From Beggiatoa leptomitoformis (GTDB lineage: Bacteria > Pseudomonadota > Gammaproteobacteria > Beggiatoales > Beggiatoaceae), in contig NZ_CP012373.2 of NCBI RefSeq assembly GCF_001305575.3, forward strand, positions 1,984,001-2,048,000: a stretch of 64,000 nucleotides of DNA. The letters run 5' to 3'. Of this stretch, positions 9,842 to 19,377 are shown one piece after another (within the stretch, counting starts at the first letter, position 1; each line of letters starts with the position of its first letter). A program made the translations under genes and the position numbers. Under the pieces are notes generated by a model, which made no database searches, had not been told where the DNA came from, and saw only the letters and a list, made by a program, of their open reading frames with translations.

Positions 9842-10257
9842 AAAAAAAGGGTCGGATTGCCCAGTGCGTCAACAACGGAGTTAATCTTGGTACTTAAACC
9901 CCCTGCGCTACGTCCAATGGCTTCATCTGCGCCACCACCACTACTATGTTGATGCGCTCTAACTATTGTGCTGTCTATCATGGCATATTCATTATCGGCA
10001 TCGGCACTTAGTATCTTGAAAACACGTTCCCAGACACCTTTCTTAGACCAACGACTGAAGCGGGTATGGACGACACGGAAATCACCAAAGCGTTCGGGGA
10101 GGTCGCGCCAAGGAATGCCACTGCGATAACGGAATAGAACAGCATCAATAAACAAGCGGTTATCTTTAGCCGTCATCCCGACATGTCCTTTACGCCCAGG
10201 GAGTAGCGGTTCTAGTTTTGACCATTGTTCATCGGTTAAGGCATAGCGACGACTCAT
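9838..10257 (-). CDS. IS5-family transposase, N-terminal frame (copy 1)
   Basis: N-terminal half of a DDE transposase, beginning MSRRYALTDEQWSKLEPLLPG, with the DUF4096-type helix-turn-helix part, WRDLPERFGDFRVVHTRFSR, and the first catalytic Asp in AMIDSTIVRAHQHSSGG. I chose the ATG at 10257 because AAGGA lies seven bases upstream; the open frame extends further into the terminal repeat. It ends right after a run of nine T (coding strand) at 9840-9848, where -1 slippage would join it to the second frame. Confidence 0.9.
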   Translation of the reverse strand: MSRRYALTDEQWSKLEPLLPGRKGHVGMTAKDNRLFIDAVLFRYRSGIPWRDLPERFGDFRVVHTRFSRWSKKGVWERVFKILSADADNEYAMIDSTIVRAHQHSSGGGADEAIGRSAGGLSTKINSVVDALGNPTLFF

Positions 10258-10375
10258 TGTTTTATCCTTGGCGATATCTGGGTATATGATTATAATATAA
10301 CATTTTTTACTATTTGATGACACGCCCTAACGTGGTACACAACTATTTCACCAAACCCATTTTGTTTTTGCCCAA

Positions 10376-11059
10376 CTAATGCAGTCTTAAAATTGGCTGT
10401 TCCATTGTTTCTAAACGTAACCAAACGACGGCAGGGATACGTTGCCCATCTACTTGTAATCGTTTGATTAAATCCCGTGCTGCTGCACAAATAACCCGTT
10501 GTTGTTCTGCACCAAATAACGTCATTGCTGCTCGTAATACATTATTGTCTTCTGACAGTAATGTCGGCACGATGCTGGCTTCATCAATGGGAGATTCGGG
10601 ATGTAATAGATGCGCTATTAGTGCGTGTTCTAATAAGCTGAAATGTAATTGACGAGCAACCATTTCTTTTTCTAGTTCTTTCAAGGTTTCTGGGTCTTGA
10701 AGACCGCTGGCGTTGATGGATTCTACAATCAATTGGCTGAGTTTCATCAGCGCATTTTTTTCCATCGCATAATCTTTTCCGCCTAAGCCTGCACAGTGTT
10801 CATAAAGGCTGTCAATTTTTGTGCGTAAGCGGAGGATTACATCTGCTTCTACTTCGGATTGTAGTGTAGCAACTTCTTCTAAAAGGCTTTGAAACTGATT
10901 TGCAAATTTAATTTGTTCTGCTTCATCGCGTTCTTGAGCAAGGTCAACTTCTGTTTGAGTAACTTCATGTTCCCGCAGTTCGGCAAACAGGGGATTTTGA
11001 TATTGGCGTTGTAAATCCCGTTCCCAACAGCCCGGACGTTGACTAAAACGAACTTCCAT
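10376..11059 (-). CDS. uncharacterised coiled-coil protein
   Basis: 227 residues, soluble, mostly helical and rich in Glu, Gln and Leu; the stretch from about residue 35 to 150 looks coiled-coil (FANQFQSLLEEVATLQSEVE, LKELEKEMVARQLHFSLLEH). No signal peptide, membrane segment or catalytic motif that I know. The stop codon lies 49 bp from the right end of the IS, so the insertion does not cut it. It is followed on the same strand by no gene and preceded by the glycosyltransferase. Function unknown. Confidence 0.65.
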   Translation of the reverse strand: MEVRFSQRPGCWERDLQRQYQNPLFAELREHEVTQTEVDLAQERDEAEQIKFANQFQSLLEEVATLQSEVEADVILRLRTKIDSLYEHCAGLGGKDYAMEKNALMKLSQLIVESINASGLQDPETLKELEKEMVARQLHFSLLEHALIAHLLHPESPIDEASIVPTLLSEDNNVLRAAMTLFGAEQQRVICAAARDLIKRLQVDGQRIPAVVWLRLETMEQPILRLH

Positions 11060-11127
11060 TGTGGTATCCCCCTTTTGTAAATTTAAGATTTTTAGATTAA
11101 TGACATATTACTTAAATCCATTTGTAC

Positions 11128-12039
11128 TCATTGTTTACGCAATACGCTATTAATGACTAATAGCATAGCAAAACGTGTCCAAACTGCGATAATCACTCCC
11201 CATTGTAGCCAGATAGGATATTGTTGGCGAAAAAATTTGCGGTAGTATCGTACCATCCCACGATGTTTGTACCAGAGAACACGGATAGGGTGGCGACGAC
11301 TACACGCGCCTTTGATGTGCAGTACTTCAATGGTTGGAACAAAGAGGATAATCCAGCCCGCTTGGCGAAAACGCATAAACCAGTCTAAATCTTCGCAGTG
11401 GAGAAAATAGGCTTCGTCCATTGTTCCGACTTGTTCCATTGCTTGACGGCGCACAAACATGCACGCGCCAGAAATGCCTTCCATCGGAACCGCTGTTGTT
11501 GGCATGGCTTCTTGGGTTAAGACGAAACTTTTAAATCGTGGATTGTTGGGAAAGAATTTGTCTAAGTGCAGAACCCGTACAACTGACCGCCAAGGGCTGG
11601 GTGTACCACGCCGACTGCCTGCTTGCTCTGTGCCGTCGGGGTTGCGAACCAGCGCGCCTGCCATCCCTGCTTCTGGATGGGTATCAAGCGTTTGACAGAA
11701 ACGGTGCAGGGTATTTGGTTGGATAATGCAGTCGGGGTTAAGAAATAGTAGGTATTGTCCATGCGTTTGTGGAAGCGGACGGTTTGAGGCTTTGGCAAAG
11801 CCTTCATTTTGTGTATTTTGTAGAATTTGCACCCGTTTATCTGTGCCAACCGCTGTGCGTAGGGTAGCAAGGCTTGTGTCATCTGAGGCGTTATCGACAA
11901 CAAATATTTCAAACTCAACTTGTTGCGAGGATAGTGCAGATAACACACAGCGGGTGAGTAAGTCACCACCGTTGTAGTTGACGATAATGACAGAGACAAA
12001 AGGTGCAGTTGTAGAGGATAAAACGGTAGTATCCGACAA
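11128..12039 (-). CDS. family 2 glycosyltransferase (rhamnosyltransferase-like)
   Basis: 303 residues with a GT-A fold: VSVIIVNYNGGDLLTRCVLS, EIFVVDNASDDTS, and the metal-binding DxD-region as LLFLNPDCIIQPN. YFLHCEDLDWFMRFRQAGW is the ED-x-D acceptor-side motif. This pattern is that of WbbL-type rhamnosyltransferases acting on lipopolysaccharide or exopolysaccharide. A hydrophobic C-terminal segment (WLQWGVIIAVWTRFAMLLVI) suggests membrane association. It lies 33 bp downstream of rho on the same strand, but sugar specificity is not readable. Confidence 0.85.
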   Translation of the reverse strand: MSDTTVLSSTTAPFVSVIIVNYNGGDLLTRCVLSALSSQQVEFEIFVVDNASDDTSLATLRTAVGTDKRVQILQNTQNEGFAKASNRPLPQTHGQYLLFLNPDCIIQPNTLHRFCQTLDTHPEAGMAGALVRNPDGTEQAGSRRGTPSPWRSVVRVLHLDKFFPNNPRFKSFVLTQEAMPTTAVPMEGISGACMFVRRQAMEQVGTMDEAYFLHCEDLDWFMRFRQAGWIILFVPTIEVLHIKGACSRRHPIRVLWYKHRGMVRYYRKFFRQQYPIWLQWGVIIAVWTRFAMLLVINSVLRKQ

Positions 12040-12072
12040 GGCGTAGGCTCTTTAGGAGATGAGTGGCGTTGG

Positions 12073-13329
12073 TTAGCGTTTCATGGAGTCAAAGAATTCA
12101 GCATTGTTTTTAGTCAGTTTTAGTCTATCCATGAGGAATTCCATCGCGGCAATGTTGTCCATCGGGTGTAGGAGTTTGCGAAGTATCCACGTTTTTTGTA
12201 GGTCTTCTGCACTTACTAGTAGTTCTTCACGGCGTGTGCCTGAGCGATTGATATTGATGGCAGGATAAATGCGTTTTTCGGCAATTTCGCGGTCTAAATG
12301 TAGTTCGTTATTGCCTGTACCTTTGAATTCTTCATAAATCACGTCGTCCATCCGTGAGCCTGTGTCGACGAGCGCAGTAGCGATGATGGTTAAACTGCCG
12401 CCTTCTTCTATATTGCGTGCTGCACCAAAAAAGCGTTTGGGACGTTGCAGTGCATTGGCATCTACACCACCTGTAAGGACTTTACCAGAGGAAGGCACAA
12501 TGGTGTTGTAGGCACGGGCTAAACGGGTAATGGAGTCTAGTAAAATAACAACATCGCGTTTGTGTTCAACCAATCGCTTGGCTTTTTCAATAACCATTTC
12601 AGCAACTTGTACGTGACGGGTTGCAGGTTCGTCAAAGGTACTGGAGACGACTTCGCCTTTAACCGAGCGCATCATTTCGGTAACTTCTTCAGGGCGTTCA
12701 TCAATCAATAATACGATGAGGTAGCATTCTGGGTGATTGATAGCGATGGAATGGGCAATACTTTGTAGCATCATAGTTTTCCCTGATTTTGGTGAGGAAA
12801 CTATCATGCCGCGTTGTCCTTTGCCGATAGGGGCGATGAGGTCTATGATGCGGGGGGTTACATCTTCGGTACTGCCGTTACCAAGTTCTAGGCGGAAGCG
12901 ATCATTGGCAAATAAGGGGGTAAGATTTTCAAATAGAACTTTATTTTTAGCTTGTTCAGGGGCTTCAAAGTTAATTTCACTTACTTTTAACAGGGCAAAA
13001 TAACGTTCACCTTCTTTGGGCGGGCGAATTTTACCTGAGACGGTGTCGCCTGTATGGAGATTAAAACGACGAATTTGGCTGGGGGAAACGTAAATATCAT
13101 CAGGACCCGCTAAATAAGAGCTATCGGCGGAGCGCAAAAATCCAAAACCGTCTTGTAGAATTTCGAGTACACCATCACCAAAAATATCTTCGCCTTTTTT
13201 GGCATGGGCTTTGAGGAGGGCAAAGATTATATCTTGCTTACGGGCGCGGGCTGTCCCCTCTAGTCCCAAATCCTGCGCCATTTGGATAAGTTCACTAGCA
13301 TTTTTTTTCTTAAGTTCGGTTAGATTCAT
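12073..13329 (-). CDS. rho: transcription termination factor Rho
   Basis: Hexameric RNA helicase ending transcription at unstructured C-rich RNA. 418 residues, against 419 in E. coli. It has the N-terminal [20 protein letters not shown] helix bundle, the RNA-binding cold-shock-like domain ([20 protein letters not shown]), Walker A as SSPKSGKT, Walker B region [16 protein letters not shown], and the Q/R loops [20 protein letters not shown]. trxA lies upstream on the same strand, as in E. coli. Confidence 0.97.
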   Translation of the reverse strand: MNLTELKKKNASELIQMAQDLGLEGTARARKQDIIFALLKAHAKKGEDIFGDGVLEILQDGFGFLRSADSSYLAGPDDIYVSPSQIRRFNLHTGDTVSGKIRPPKEGERYFALLKVSEINFEAPEQAKNKVLFENLTPLFANDRFRLELGNGSTEDVTPRIIDLIAPIGKGQRGMIVSSPKSGKTMMLQSIAHSIAINHPECYLIVLLIDERPEEVTEMMRSVKGEVVSSTFDEPATRHVQVAEMVIEKAKRLVEHKRDVVILLDSITRLARAYNTIVPSSGKVLTGGVDANALQRPKRFFGAARNIEEGGSLTIIATALVDTGSRMDDVIYEEFKGTGNNELHLDREIAEKRIYPAININRSGTRREELLVSAEDLQKTWILRKLLHPMDNIAAMEFLMDRLKLTKNNAEFFDSMKR

Positions 13330-13741
13330 AATTGTATGTAGGGTAGAGATGTGTTGCAGGAATGATTAAGAACGGTTTTGGTGGAGATTGCTTAGGGGTC
13401 GCGGATGATACATTGTAGTCAACAAGGCATCAGTGCGGAAAACACGGGCTAACGGTCAAGCATAGTGATGAGTTCGCTAACAATCTGTTATGAATAGCTG
13501 TGATTAAAGATGAGTAACTTTTCAGTTTATAAGAAAACTATCGCCCGTTTTGGTATCGTGCGCTGGTGAGGGGATTAAAACGGGCTGGGTTTTATGAACA
13601 ACGAAAATATATTGTTAGAATATGCTTTATGACTACGATGTAGTGCGTTGCACACTGTAGTTGTAAAGACTAACACGTGAATCACGTTTCGTCTAGTTTT
13701 TCATCACACAAAACGTGGCACACAAGCGCGATTGATATTGA
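13330..13741. other. intergenic region upstream of rho
   Basis: 412 bp between the trxA stop and the rho start. It should hold the rho promoter and leader, since rho leaders are often long and autoregulated. I see no reading frame, tRNA or clear intrinsic terminator, and no promoter good enough to name. Confidence 0.5.
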
Positions 13742-14068
13742 TTAAAGATTGCTATCAAGAAAAGCCGTTAATTGTGATCTAGAAATCGCACCGACCTTTG
13801 TGGCTTCTACATTTCCGCCTTTAAATAACATTAGCGTCGGAATACCACGAATGCCATATTTTGGGGGCGTTTCAGGATTGTTATCAATATTCAATTTGAC
13901 AATTTTCAATTTACTTTTATATTCAATGGCAATTTCTTCTATGATGGGTGCAATCATTTTGCATGGACCACACCACTCAGCCCAATAGTCAACCAATACG
14001 GGTGATTCTGCATTTAACACTTCATCAGCAAAGGTGACATCGTTGATTTCAATTATATTATCGCTCAT
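13742..14068 (-). CDS. trxA: thioredoxin
   Basis: Cytosolic dithiol carrier for ribonucleotide reductase, methionine sulfoxide reductase and others. 108 residues from the ATG at 14068, matching the usual 108-109; the frame is open eleven codons further upstream, but those residues have no counterpart in the family. The redox motif is [10 protein letters not shown] (Cys33, Cys36), with [15 protein letters not shown] containing the cis-proline and [15 protein letters not shown] at the end. Upstream of rho as in E. coli. Confidence 0.95.
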   Translation of the reverse strand: MSDNIIEINDVTFADEVLNAESPVLVDYWAEWCGPCKMIAPIIEEIAIEYKSKLKIVKLNIDNNPETPPKYGIRGIPTLMLFKGGNVEATKVGAISRSQLTAFLDSNL

Positions 14069-14437
14069 TTGCGAGACACTCCAAAGAATGAAAATAAACA
14101 ATTGTATAATAACACAAGAATAGTTAAGTTAAACTTTATTTAATCTAACAGTTCGGTATGTAGATAAATGGGGGTAGGCGGTAAGAATTCTCAAGGGTCA
14201 ACTTAACTGAAGATACTCGGATTGTACGGATATTTTTACGGATTGGTTGCATTATTTTTTCACAATTCTCTTGCTAACAGTATAGATGAATAATAGATGG
14301 GACTGAATAAGCAGGGAATAATAGTTTTTTATTTGGACAATAATTTATGTTTATTCCACATTTTGCTCTATGGGCATAATTAATACTTTATAATTAGTTT
14401 GTTATAAAATAATAAAACCATTACAAAGGAGTCTTTA
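14069..14437. other. divergent promoter region between trxA and the dehydrogenase gene
   Basis: 369 bp of AT-rich DNA. It must carry promoters for both directions. The only clear signal is AAAGGAGT at 14425-14432, the ribosome-binding site of the + strand dehydrogenase gene. No RNA gene or conserved frame seen. Confidence 0.5.
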
Positions 14438-15202
14438 ATGCAAATTCAAGGAAATACCGCCATTGTTACAGGCGCAGGCTCGGGGATGGGAGCGGCTACT
14501 GCACGGGCTTTGGCACAGGCTGGCGCGAAAGTCGCCTTGTTAGATATTAATCACGCGGCAGCCCAACAGGTTGCTGATGAAATTGGTGGCATTGCGATTC
14601 ATTGTGATGTAAGTAGTGCTGACAGTGCTGTTTATGCCATTCAACAAGCACGTGAGGCATTTGGTGTAGCACGAATTTGTGTTAATTGTGCAGGGATTTT
14701 ACTGGCAGCACGGATTGTTGGCAAAACTGGCGCGCTTCCCTTAGAAACATTTAGTCGTGTGATTAATATTAATTTGGTGGGTACTTTTAATATCATGCGT
14801 TTGGTTGCCGCTAATTTGATGGAAACCGAAGCCATTAATGCAAGTGGTGAGCGCGGGATAATTATTAATACGGCCTCTGTCGCTGCCTTTGAAGGACAAA
14901 TCGGACAAGCGGCTTATAGCGCGTCTAAAGGGGGAGTTGTTTCGTTAGGTTTACCTGCCGCGCGTGAATTTGCCAAATTTGGCATACGGGTCATGACTAT
15001 TGCGCCCGGTTTGGTGGAAACACCAATGCTCGGTTCGTTATCGGAAGAGGCTCAAGCTAGCTTGGCTGCGTCTGTACCGTTTCCTGCGCGTTTATGCCGT
15101 CCTGATGAATACGCAAGTTTAGCATTATGTATCATACAAAATGAGATGTTAAACGGTGAGGTCATCCGTTTAGATGGTGCAATTCGCTTGCAAATTAAAT
15201 AA
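14438..15202 (+). CDS. short-chain dehydrogenase, 3-hydroxyacyl-CoA dehydrogenase type II-like
   Basis: 254 residues, classical SDR: cofactor motif TGAGSGMG (T-G-x3-G-x-G), NCAGIL, Ser in NTASVAAFEGQIGQ, and YSASKGG giving the catalytic Tyr-x3-Lys. The insert RIVGKTGALPLETFSRVINI and the ending GEVIRLDGAIRL match the HSD17B10/HSD10-like group that oxidises 3-hydroxyacyl-CoA and 2-methyl-3-hydroxybutyryl-CoA. A strong ribosome-binding site precedes the ATG. Single gene between divergent trxA and convergent pseudopilin gene. Substrate is an inference. Confidence 0.85.
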   Translation: MQIQGNTAIVTGAGSGMGAATARALAQAGAKVALLDINHAAAQQVADEIGGIAIHCDVSSADSAVYAIQQAREAFGVARICVNCAGILLAARIVGKTGALPLETFSRVININLVGTFNIMRLVAANLMETEAINASGERGIIINTASVAAFEGQIGQAAYSASKGGVVSLGLPAAREFAKFGIRVMTIAPGLVETPMLGSLSEEAQASLAASVPFPARLCRPDEYASLALCIIQNEMLNGEVIRLDGAIRLQIK

Positions 15203-15236
15203 GTTAATATCAGTTATATAAATTGTTTTTTTCAGT

Positions 15237-15270
15237 GAAGCGTATAGTGAGTCTGTTCGCGATACGCTTC
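15237..15270. terminator. bidirectional hairpin between dehydrogenase and pseudopilin genes
   Basis: GAAGCGTAT (15237-15245) pairs with ATACGCTTC (15262-15270) across a 16-nt loop, between converging genes. A T run (TTGTTTTTTTC) lies on the + side before the stem, which serves as the A/T tract for the minus-strand reading. Moderate support only. Confidence 0.45.
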
Positions 15271-15278
15271 GCGCATAT

Positions 15279-15749
15279 TCATTTTTTAGTCTGCAAAAAA
15301 TCGGATTCAATTTTACCTGTTAGGGCATTGATTTTTATATTTGCCTTTATTTCTGCATAACTTAAAACAATCTCTCCGCCGCTGCTTCCACCCTCAGGAT
15401 AAAAAACAATCTCATACATATTTTTATCTTTAGCAGTAATTTCTCCCCCCCATTGTAATTTTGCGCCACGACTTACCCAACTACTTGGTTTATAAGTTTT
15501 TTCATCCTGTCCTTCCTCCGTTCCTTCATAAAAAGTGACAACTTTGGATGTTCCCTCGACAATTGCAGAACGTCGTGCGTAATTTAATACAGCAATTGCT
15601 TCACGCAATTGGGCTTGTAGAAAAGTCGCTTTACCCGAATTTAAATTCGGAATCACAATTGATGCAGCTAATGCAATAATCGCCATAACAAGAAGAATTT
15701 CAAATAAGGTAAAACCAGATTGGTGTGTTACAAAAAGTGGCTTTGGCAT
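15279..15749 (-). CDS. GspH/FimT-like type II secretion or type IV pilus pseudopilin
   Basis: 156 residues with a prepilin leader ending in G followed by FTLFEILLVMAIIALAASIV, i.e. the G|F-T-x3-E cleavage and methylation site of the prepilin peptidase. The C-terminal beta-rich domain (NYARRSAIVEGTSKVVTFYE) resembles the GspH/FimT minor pseudopilin fold. It stands alone, away from any gsp or pil cluster in this window. Whether it serves secretion or pili cannot be told. Confidence 0.8.
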   Translation of the reverse strand: MPKPLFVTHQSGFTLFEILLVMAIIALAASIVIPNLNSGKATFLQAQLREAIAVLNYARRSAIVEGTSKVVTFYEGTEEGQDEKTYKPSSWVSRGAKLQWGGEITAKDKNMYEIVFYPEGGSSGGEIVLSYAEIKANIKINALTGKIESDFLQTKK

Positions 15750-16017
15750 AACGGCTTGATAAAAAAGTTAATTAGGTGAGTATTACTATAATCTGATAAA
15801 GTATCATTTTTTATGGAAAGCATACAGATTATTCGCTGTATTTATACCCTTTTAGTTATCATTTATATAAAAAATTGGTATGGTACACAATATTTGGCAT
15901 AGGCTTTACCTGTTCAATAAACTTGAATAAAGCACAAAACCGCTTAAACTGTTGGTCTCGTTTTAGCCTATCTTTACTACTCCTTTTTTCTTATTTGTCT
16001 TTAGAGTTCATTCTGTT

Positions 16018-17448
16018 ATGGCATTGCGCGATTACTATCAAATTTTAGAAATTACCCCTGATGCTGATCAGGAAGAGGTGAAACGTGCTTATCGACGGTT
16101 GGCACAAAAATATCACCCCGATCGTAGTACGGAAGCAAATGCAAAACAGCACTTCCTAGCGGTACAAGAAGCATACGATACCCTAAAAGACCCTGAACAA
16201 CGTATTGAATATAATCGTAGTCGTAAAGTTATTAGACCCTATAGTTTTGCATGGTTTCGCAGTCAATTGAATGCGTGGCGACGAGCGCGCGCAAATGATT
16301 ATGCCCTTAAATCAGCCCAACAACGCGCTTATGCACAAGAAGATAGCGATACTATCGAACCAACCGAGTTGATTGTTGGTATTGTATTATTTTTATTGGG
16401 TTTAGTTTGTGGTATTTGGTTACATTCCTTATTTTCTACTGAATCATCATCAGCCAGTGTTACCAGTATCACCGTACCATCACCACCTTCTGATAATAAA
16501 AATATAGCAACACAACAAGCATTAAATTATCAGGTTGCGATTTTTTTTATAGAACACGCCTCACCCCCTGATATGTTAGGCACGTTAGAGCAGTTGAATG
16601 GAACATTACAAACCGATGTTTTTAATGATGCTAACGTTAAAACTGCATTATTAAGCTATTATGATAAACATCCCGCTACGACTCATGAACAAGCATTACA
16701 GATATTAACTAAATTACAAGTTAAATATCCGCAAGATAAGTTAATTACTGAACGATTGCAAAGGGTCGCAACCGTTGCCATTGAACCTGAAAAACCCTCA
16801 CAACATAGTATTTCAGCAATCCCCGAATCAGCAGCAAGTCTTGACGAGAAAACAACAACAACGCCATTACCTTTAACCGTTACCGATGATTTATTGCCTG
16901 AAGATTCATCTAGTTTAACCGTTTCGCTGAATATATTTCCTACAAAAGAACCCGCTACACCATCGCCTGCTGTTGAATCGACATCCCTATTACCATCAAG
17001 CCCTTCACAAACAACAGGGGTTGATATTGCCCAGCGTTTGAGTGTGTGTCGAACACGTATTAATGAACAGCGTTTAACGTATGGAGAAGACAGTGCTTTA
17101 TTATGTTATCGGGAAATATTGCGTATAGACCCCAATAACCCCGCTGCACAAGCAGGGATAGCTAACTTAAAAAATAGCTTTTTATCGCGTTTTGACACCG
17201 TGTTAAATGAACAACGTGTTGATAAAGCGAAATCATATATCAGAAGTTTAGAGCGCATTGATTCTCGCCTACCTGTGCTTAAAGAGTTACGTTTAAAAGT
17301 TATTGAATTAGAAAATAAAATTCGTGCAGCTCCTTTATTATTTTCTACAACGGCAAACAGATGTACAGAACTTTTCTACAAACTATCCGTAAATGGGAGT
17401 GGGACCTTATCACCTGAAGAAGATAGCTATTTTAAGAAAAACTGCTAG
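16018..17448 (+). CDS. J-domain protein with a membrane anchor
   Basis: 476 residues. Residues 1-65 are a DnaJ domain (DYYQILEITPDADQEEVKRA, with the HPD tripeptide in KYHPDRS). No G/F region or zinc fingers follow. One membrane segment (LIVGIVLFLLGLVCGIWLHS, about residues 117-137) separates it from a low-complexity Ser/Thr/Pro-rich stretch and a C-terminal helical part with TPR-like text (ALLCYREILRIDPNNPAAQA). So the J domain lies in the cytosol and should recruit DnaK to the membrane. The two following genes encode envelope proteins and may act with it. Confidence 0.85.
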   Translation: MALRDYYQILEITPDADQEEVKRAYRRLAQKYHPDRSTEANAKQHFLAVQEAYDTLKDPEQRIEYNRSRKVIRPYSFAWFRSQLNAWRRARANDYALKSAQQRAYAQEDSDTIEPTELIVGIVLFLLGLVCGIWLHSLFSTESSSASVTSITVPSPPSDNKNIATQQALNYQVAIFFIEHASPPDMLGTLEQLNGTLQTDVFNDANVKTALLSYYDKHPATTHEQALQILTKLQVKYPQDKLITERLQRVATVAIEPEKPSQHSISAIPESAASLDEKTTTTPLPLTVTDDLLPEDSSSLTVSLNIFPTKEPATPSPAVESTSLLPSSPSQTTGVDIAQRLSVCRTRINEQRLTYGEDSALLCYREILRIDPNNPAAQAGIANLKNSFLSRFDTVLNEQRVDKAKSYIRSLERIDSRLPVLKELRLKVIELENKIRAAPLLFSTTANRCTELFYKLSVNGSGTLSPEEDSYFKKNC

Positions 17449-17551
17449 TGTGTATTGATATATTTATCGCAATAAATCAATTATCTGCACTGTTAAATAA
17501 GACAGGCTTGCGATGATTAATACAAACCTATTATTTTTAGGAGCATTGATA

Positions 17552-18775
17552 ATGCGGATTTCTCGTTTAAGTTATCTCTTTATATTTACCAGTTATTTAT
17601 TATTAAGTGCTTGTCAAACAGTACCTATTGCGCCGCTACAAACAATGGATTATCCGATTAGTTTTGAAGCCGCCATTCAAACACTAACCAACCATTTATT
17701 ACAAAATGTAGCAACGACTTATCCAGCGCGTCAGGGTTTAATCGTTTTAGACCCTTTTATTGATGCTAAAAGTGGTGATGTATTAAAAATCAGTCGTGAA
17801 ATTGAAACCGTTATGATTGCGGAAGGAAAAAAATATTTCCCACAGTTTTCTTTAATCCGTTTAACCCCCACAGAATTACGTCGTGCAAACTACGTTTTAA
17901 ATGGCACGATTGATTTACAAAACTATTCAATAAAAACGGACGAAGAGACTCAGGGGGAAAAATATTATCGTCTATCTGCCAGTGTTATTGATTTGAGTAC
18001 AGGATTGATTATTGCTAATGCACATAGCTGGATTGCTGAGGCAGACATCGACTATTCCCGAACACCTTTATATGAAGAAAGTCCTACCTTTCTTAAAGAT
18101 AAGCGCGTACAAAGCCAAATTACAACGACTGAATCTCCCACAGGGAAAAATGCGGATGACGAATATTACGACAGCCTAGATACTAACGCCTTGTTAGTAG
18201 AAGCAGAAACCGCTTATGAAGCGAATGACTACGTAAAATCACGTACCTTGTTTAATAAAGCCGCCGAGCGAACTGACGGGCAGGTAATGAAAACCTATTT
18301 AGGTTTATATGAATCCACACGACAAGGCGGTTCAACACTTGAGCCAGCAGCAGAAACAGCCTTTACAAAGCTGCTCACACTCAGCATACAAGAAACCAAA
18401 AGTTTAAATATTCGTTTTCTCTTTGAAGTCAATTCAACCGCATTTATTAATAACACAAAAATTCGTCAACAATATGCCGATTGGCTACGTATGATTAGTC
18501 ATTTCTTACAACAAAATGACTATTGCTTTCATATTGTTGGACATAGCAGTAAAACAGGTAAACAAGATTACAACCTAAAATTATCCTTGCAACGCGCAGA
18601 AAGTGTGCGCCATTTGCTTGCCACCGACACACCCGATTTATTAAATAAATCAAAGGCGATTGGTAAAGGATTTGCTGAAAATCTGGTGGGTACAGGAACT
18701 GATGATGCGCATGATGCAATTGACCGACGAGTTGAATTTATGATGATTGATTGCAGTAAACTCACGGCAGAGTAA
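17552..18775 (+). CDS. OmpA-family peptidoglycan-associated lipoprotein
   Basis: 407 residues from the ATG at 17552, preceded by TAGGAG at 17538-17543. Residues 1-20 form a lipoprotein signal (SYLFIFTSYLLLSAC, lipobox LSAC), so the mature protein is lipid-anchored. The middle (about 25-200) resembles penicillin-binding-activator or curli-assembly-like lipoprotein domains in outline only. The C-terminus is an OmpA-like domain (FHIVGHSSKTGKQDYNLKLS, RAESVRHLL, RRVEFMM) that would bind peptidoglycan. An upstream in-frame ATG at 17513 would bury the signal. Probably co-transcribed with the J-domain gene 103 bp upstream. Confidence 0.8.
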   Translation: MRISRLSYLFIFTSYLLLSACQTVPIAPLQTMDYPISFEAAIQTLTNHLLQNVATTYPARQGLIVLDPFIDAKSGDVLKISREIETVMIAEGKKYFPQFSLIRLTPTELRRANYVLNGTIDLQNYSIKTDEETQGEKYYRLSASVIDLSTGLIIANAHSWIAEADIDYSRTPLYEESPTFLKDKRVQSQITTTESPTGKNADDEYYDSLDTNALLVEAETAYEANDYVKSRTLFNKAAERTDGQVMKTYLGLYESTRQGGSTLEPAAETAFTKLLTLSIQETKSLNIRFLFEVNSTAFINNTKIRQQYADWLRMISHFLQQNDYCFHIVGHSSKTGKQDYNLKLSLQRAESVRHLLATDTPDLLNKSKAIGKGFAENLVGTGTDDAHDAIDRRVEFMMIDCSKLTAE

Positions 18776-18906
18776 CAGGCTTTACAAGTTTCTTCTTTCG
18801 CTTCTATACTCGTTTCGTCTGTTATAAAAAAAGAGGGCTATGCTGAGTTTTATCAGTTGGTCCTCCATAAAATAAATATTTACCACCATCAAAAGAGAAT
18901 ACTTTT

Positions 18907-19284
18907 ATGTTTTATCGTTTTATGGCTGTCGTTCCATTCTTATTTTGCGCCTCTGCTAGTCACGCAAATGATTATCCCACCCTCGATAAAGTAAGTTATG
19001 TATTTGAATGTATGGCATTACATGGCGGAGAAAGTTACGAAAACATGTATCAATGTGCCTGCGTCATTGACAATATTGCAGAAAACATGGTTTATCAAGA
19101 ATATACTGAAGCAGATACGCTCATTCGTCTTTCACAAGCACGGGGAGAGCGTGCCGCATTACTGCGGGATTCACCACAAAGTAAAGTATTACGAAAAAAA
19201 CTGACTGATATTAAAGCCAGTGCAGAAAAACGTTGTTTTATCCCCAAAGTTGCCCTTCCTGCGGAAAAATCAGCCCCACAATGA
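18907..19284 (+). CDS. small secreted protein of unknown function
   Basis: 125 residues with a Sec signal peptide (FMAVVPFLFCASASHA, cleavage after ASHA) and four cysteines in the mature part (ECMALH, CACVID, KRCFIP) that could form two disulfides. Two central helices follow. It ends the DnaJ/OmpA-like cluster, 131 bp after the lipoprotein gene. I know no named family; a periplasmic partner of the neighbouring envelope proteins is plausible. Confidence 0.65.
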   Translation: MFYRFMAVVPFLFCASASHANDYPTLDKVSYVFECMALHGGESYENMYQCACVIDNIAENMVYQEYTEADTLIRLSQARGERAALLRDSPQSKVLRKKLTDIKASAEKRCFIPKVALPAEKSAPQ

Positions 19285-19377
19285 TTATTTTAGTAACGCC
19301 ATGATATCCATCTTACTTATTTTTAGTTTTTAAATTCAATGGCATAAGACGGGTATTGCTCACCCTACAAAAATACT

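Larger units (their letters stand above)
9477..10327 (-). mobile_element. IS5-family (IS427-like) insertion sequence, copy 1, 851 bp
   Basis: Ends are near-perfect inverted repeats (GAGCCTGTCATCAAATA at the left, complement of the right end GGGCGTGTCATCAAATA), flanked by TA at 9475-9476 and 10328-10329, the target duplication typical of the IS427 group. Inside are two overlapping transposase frames on the minus strand. A second copy of identical length (851 bp) in opposite orientation lies at 47788-48638 with only a few differences, so both moved recently. This copy lies between genes. Confidence 0.93.

Noticed and set aside
10290-10490. Frameshifted C-terminus of the 227-residue coiled-coil protein (frame reading into the IS end)
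   Set aside because: The text after the shift is not recognisable, and the 227-residue frame ends cleanly before the IS; no evidence of a broken gene.
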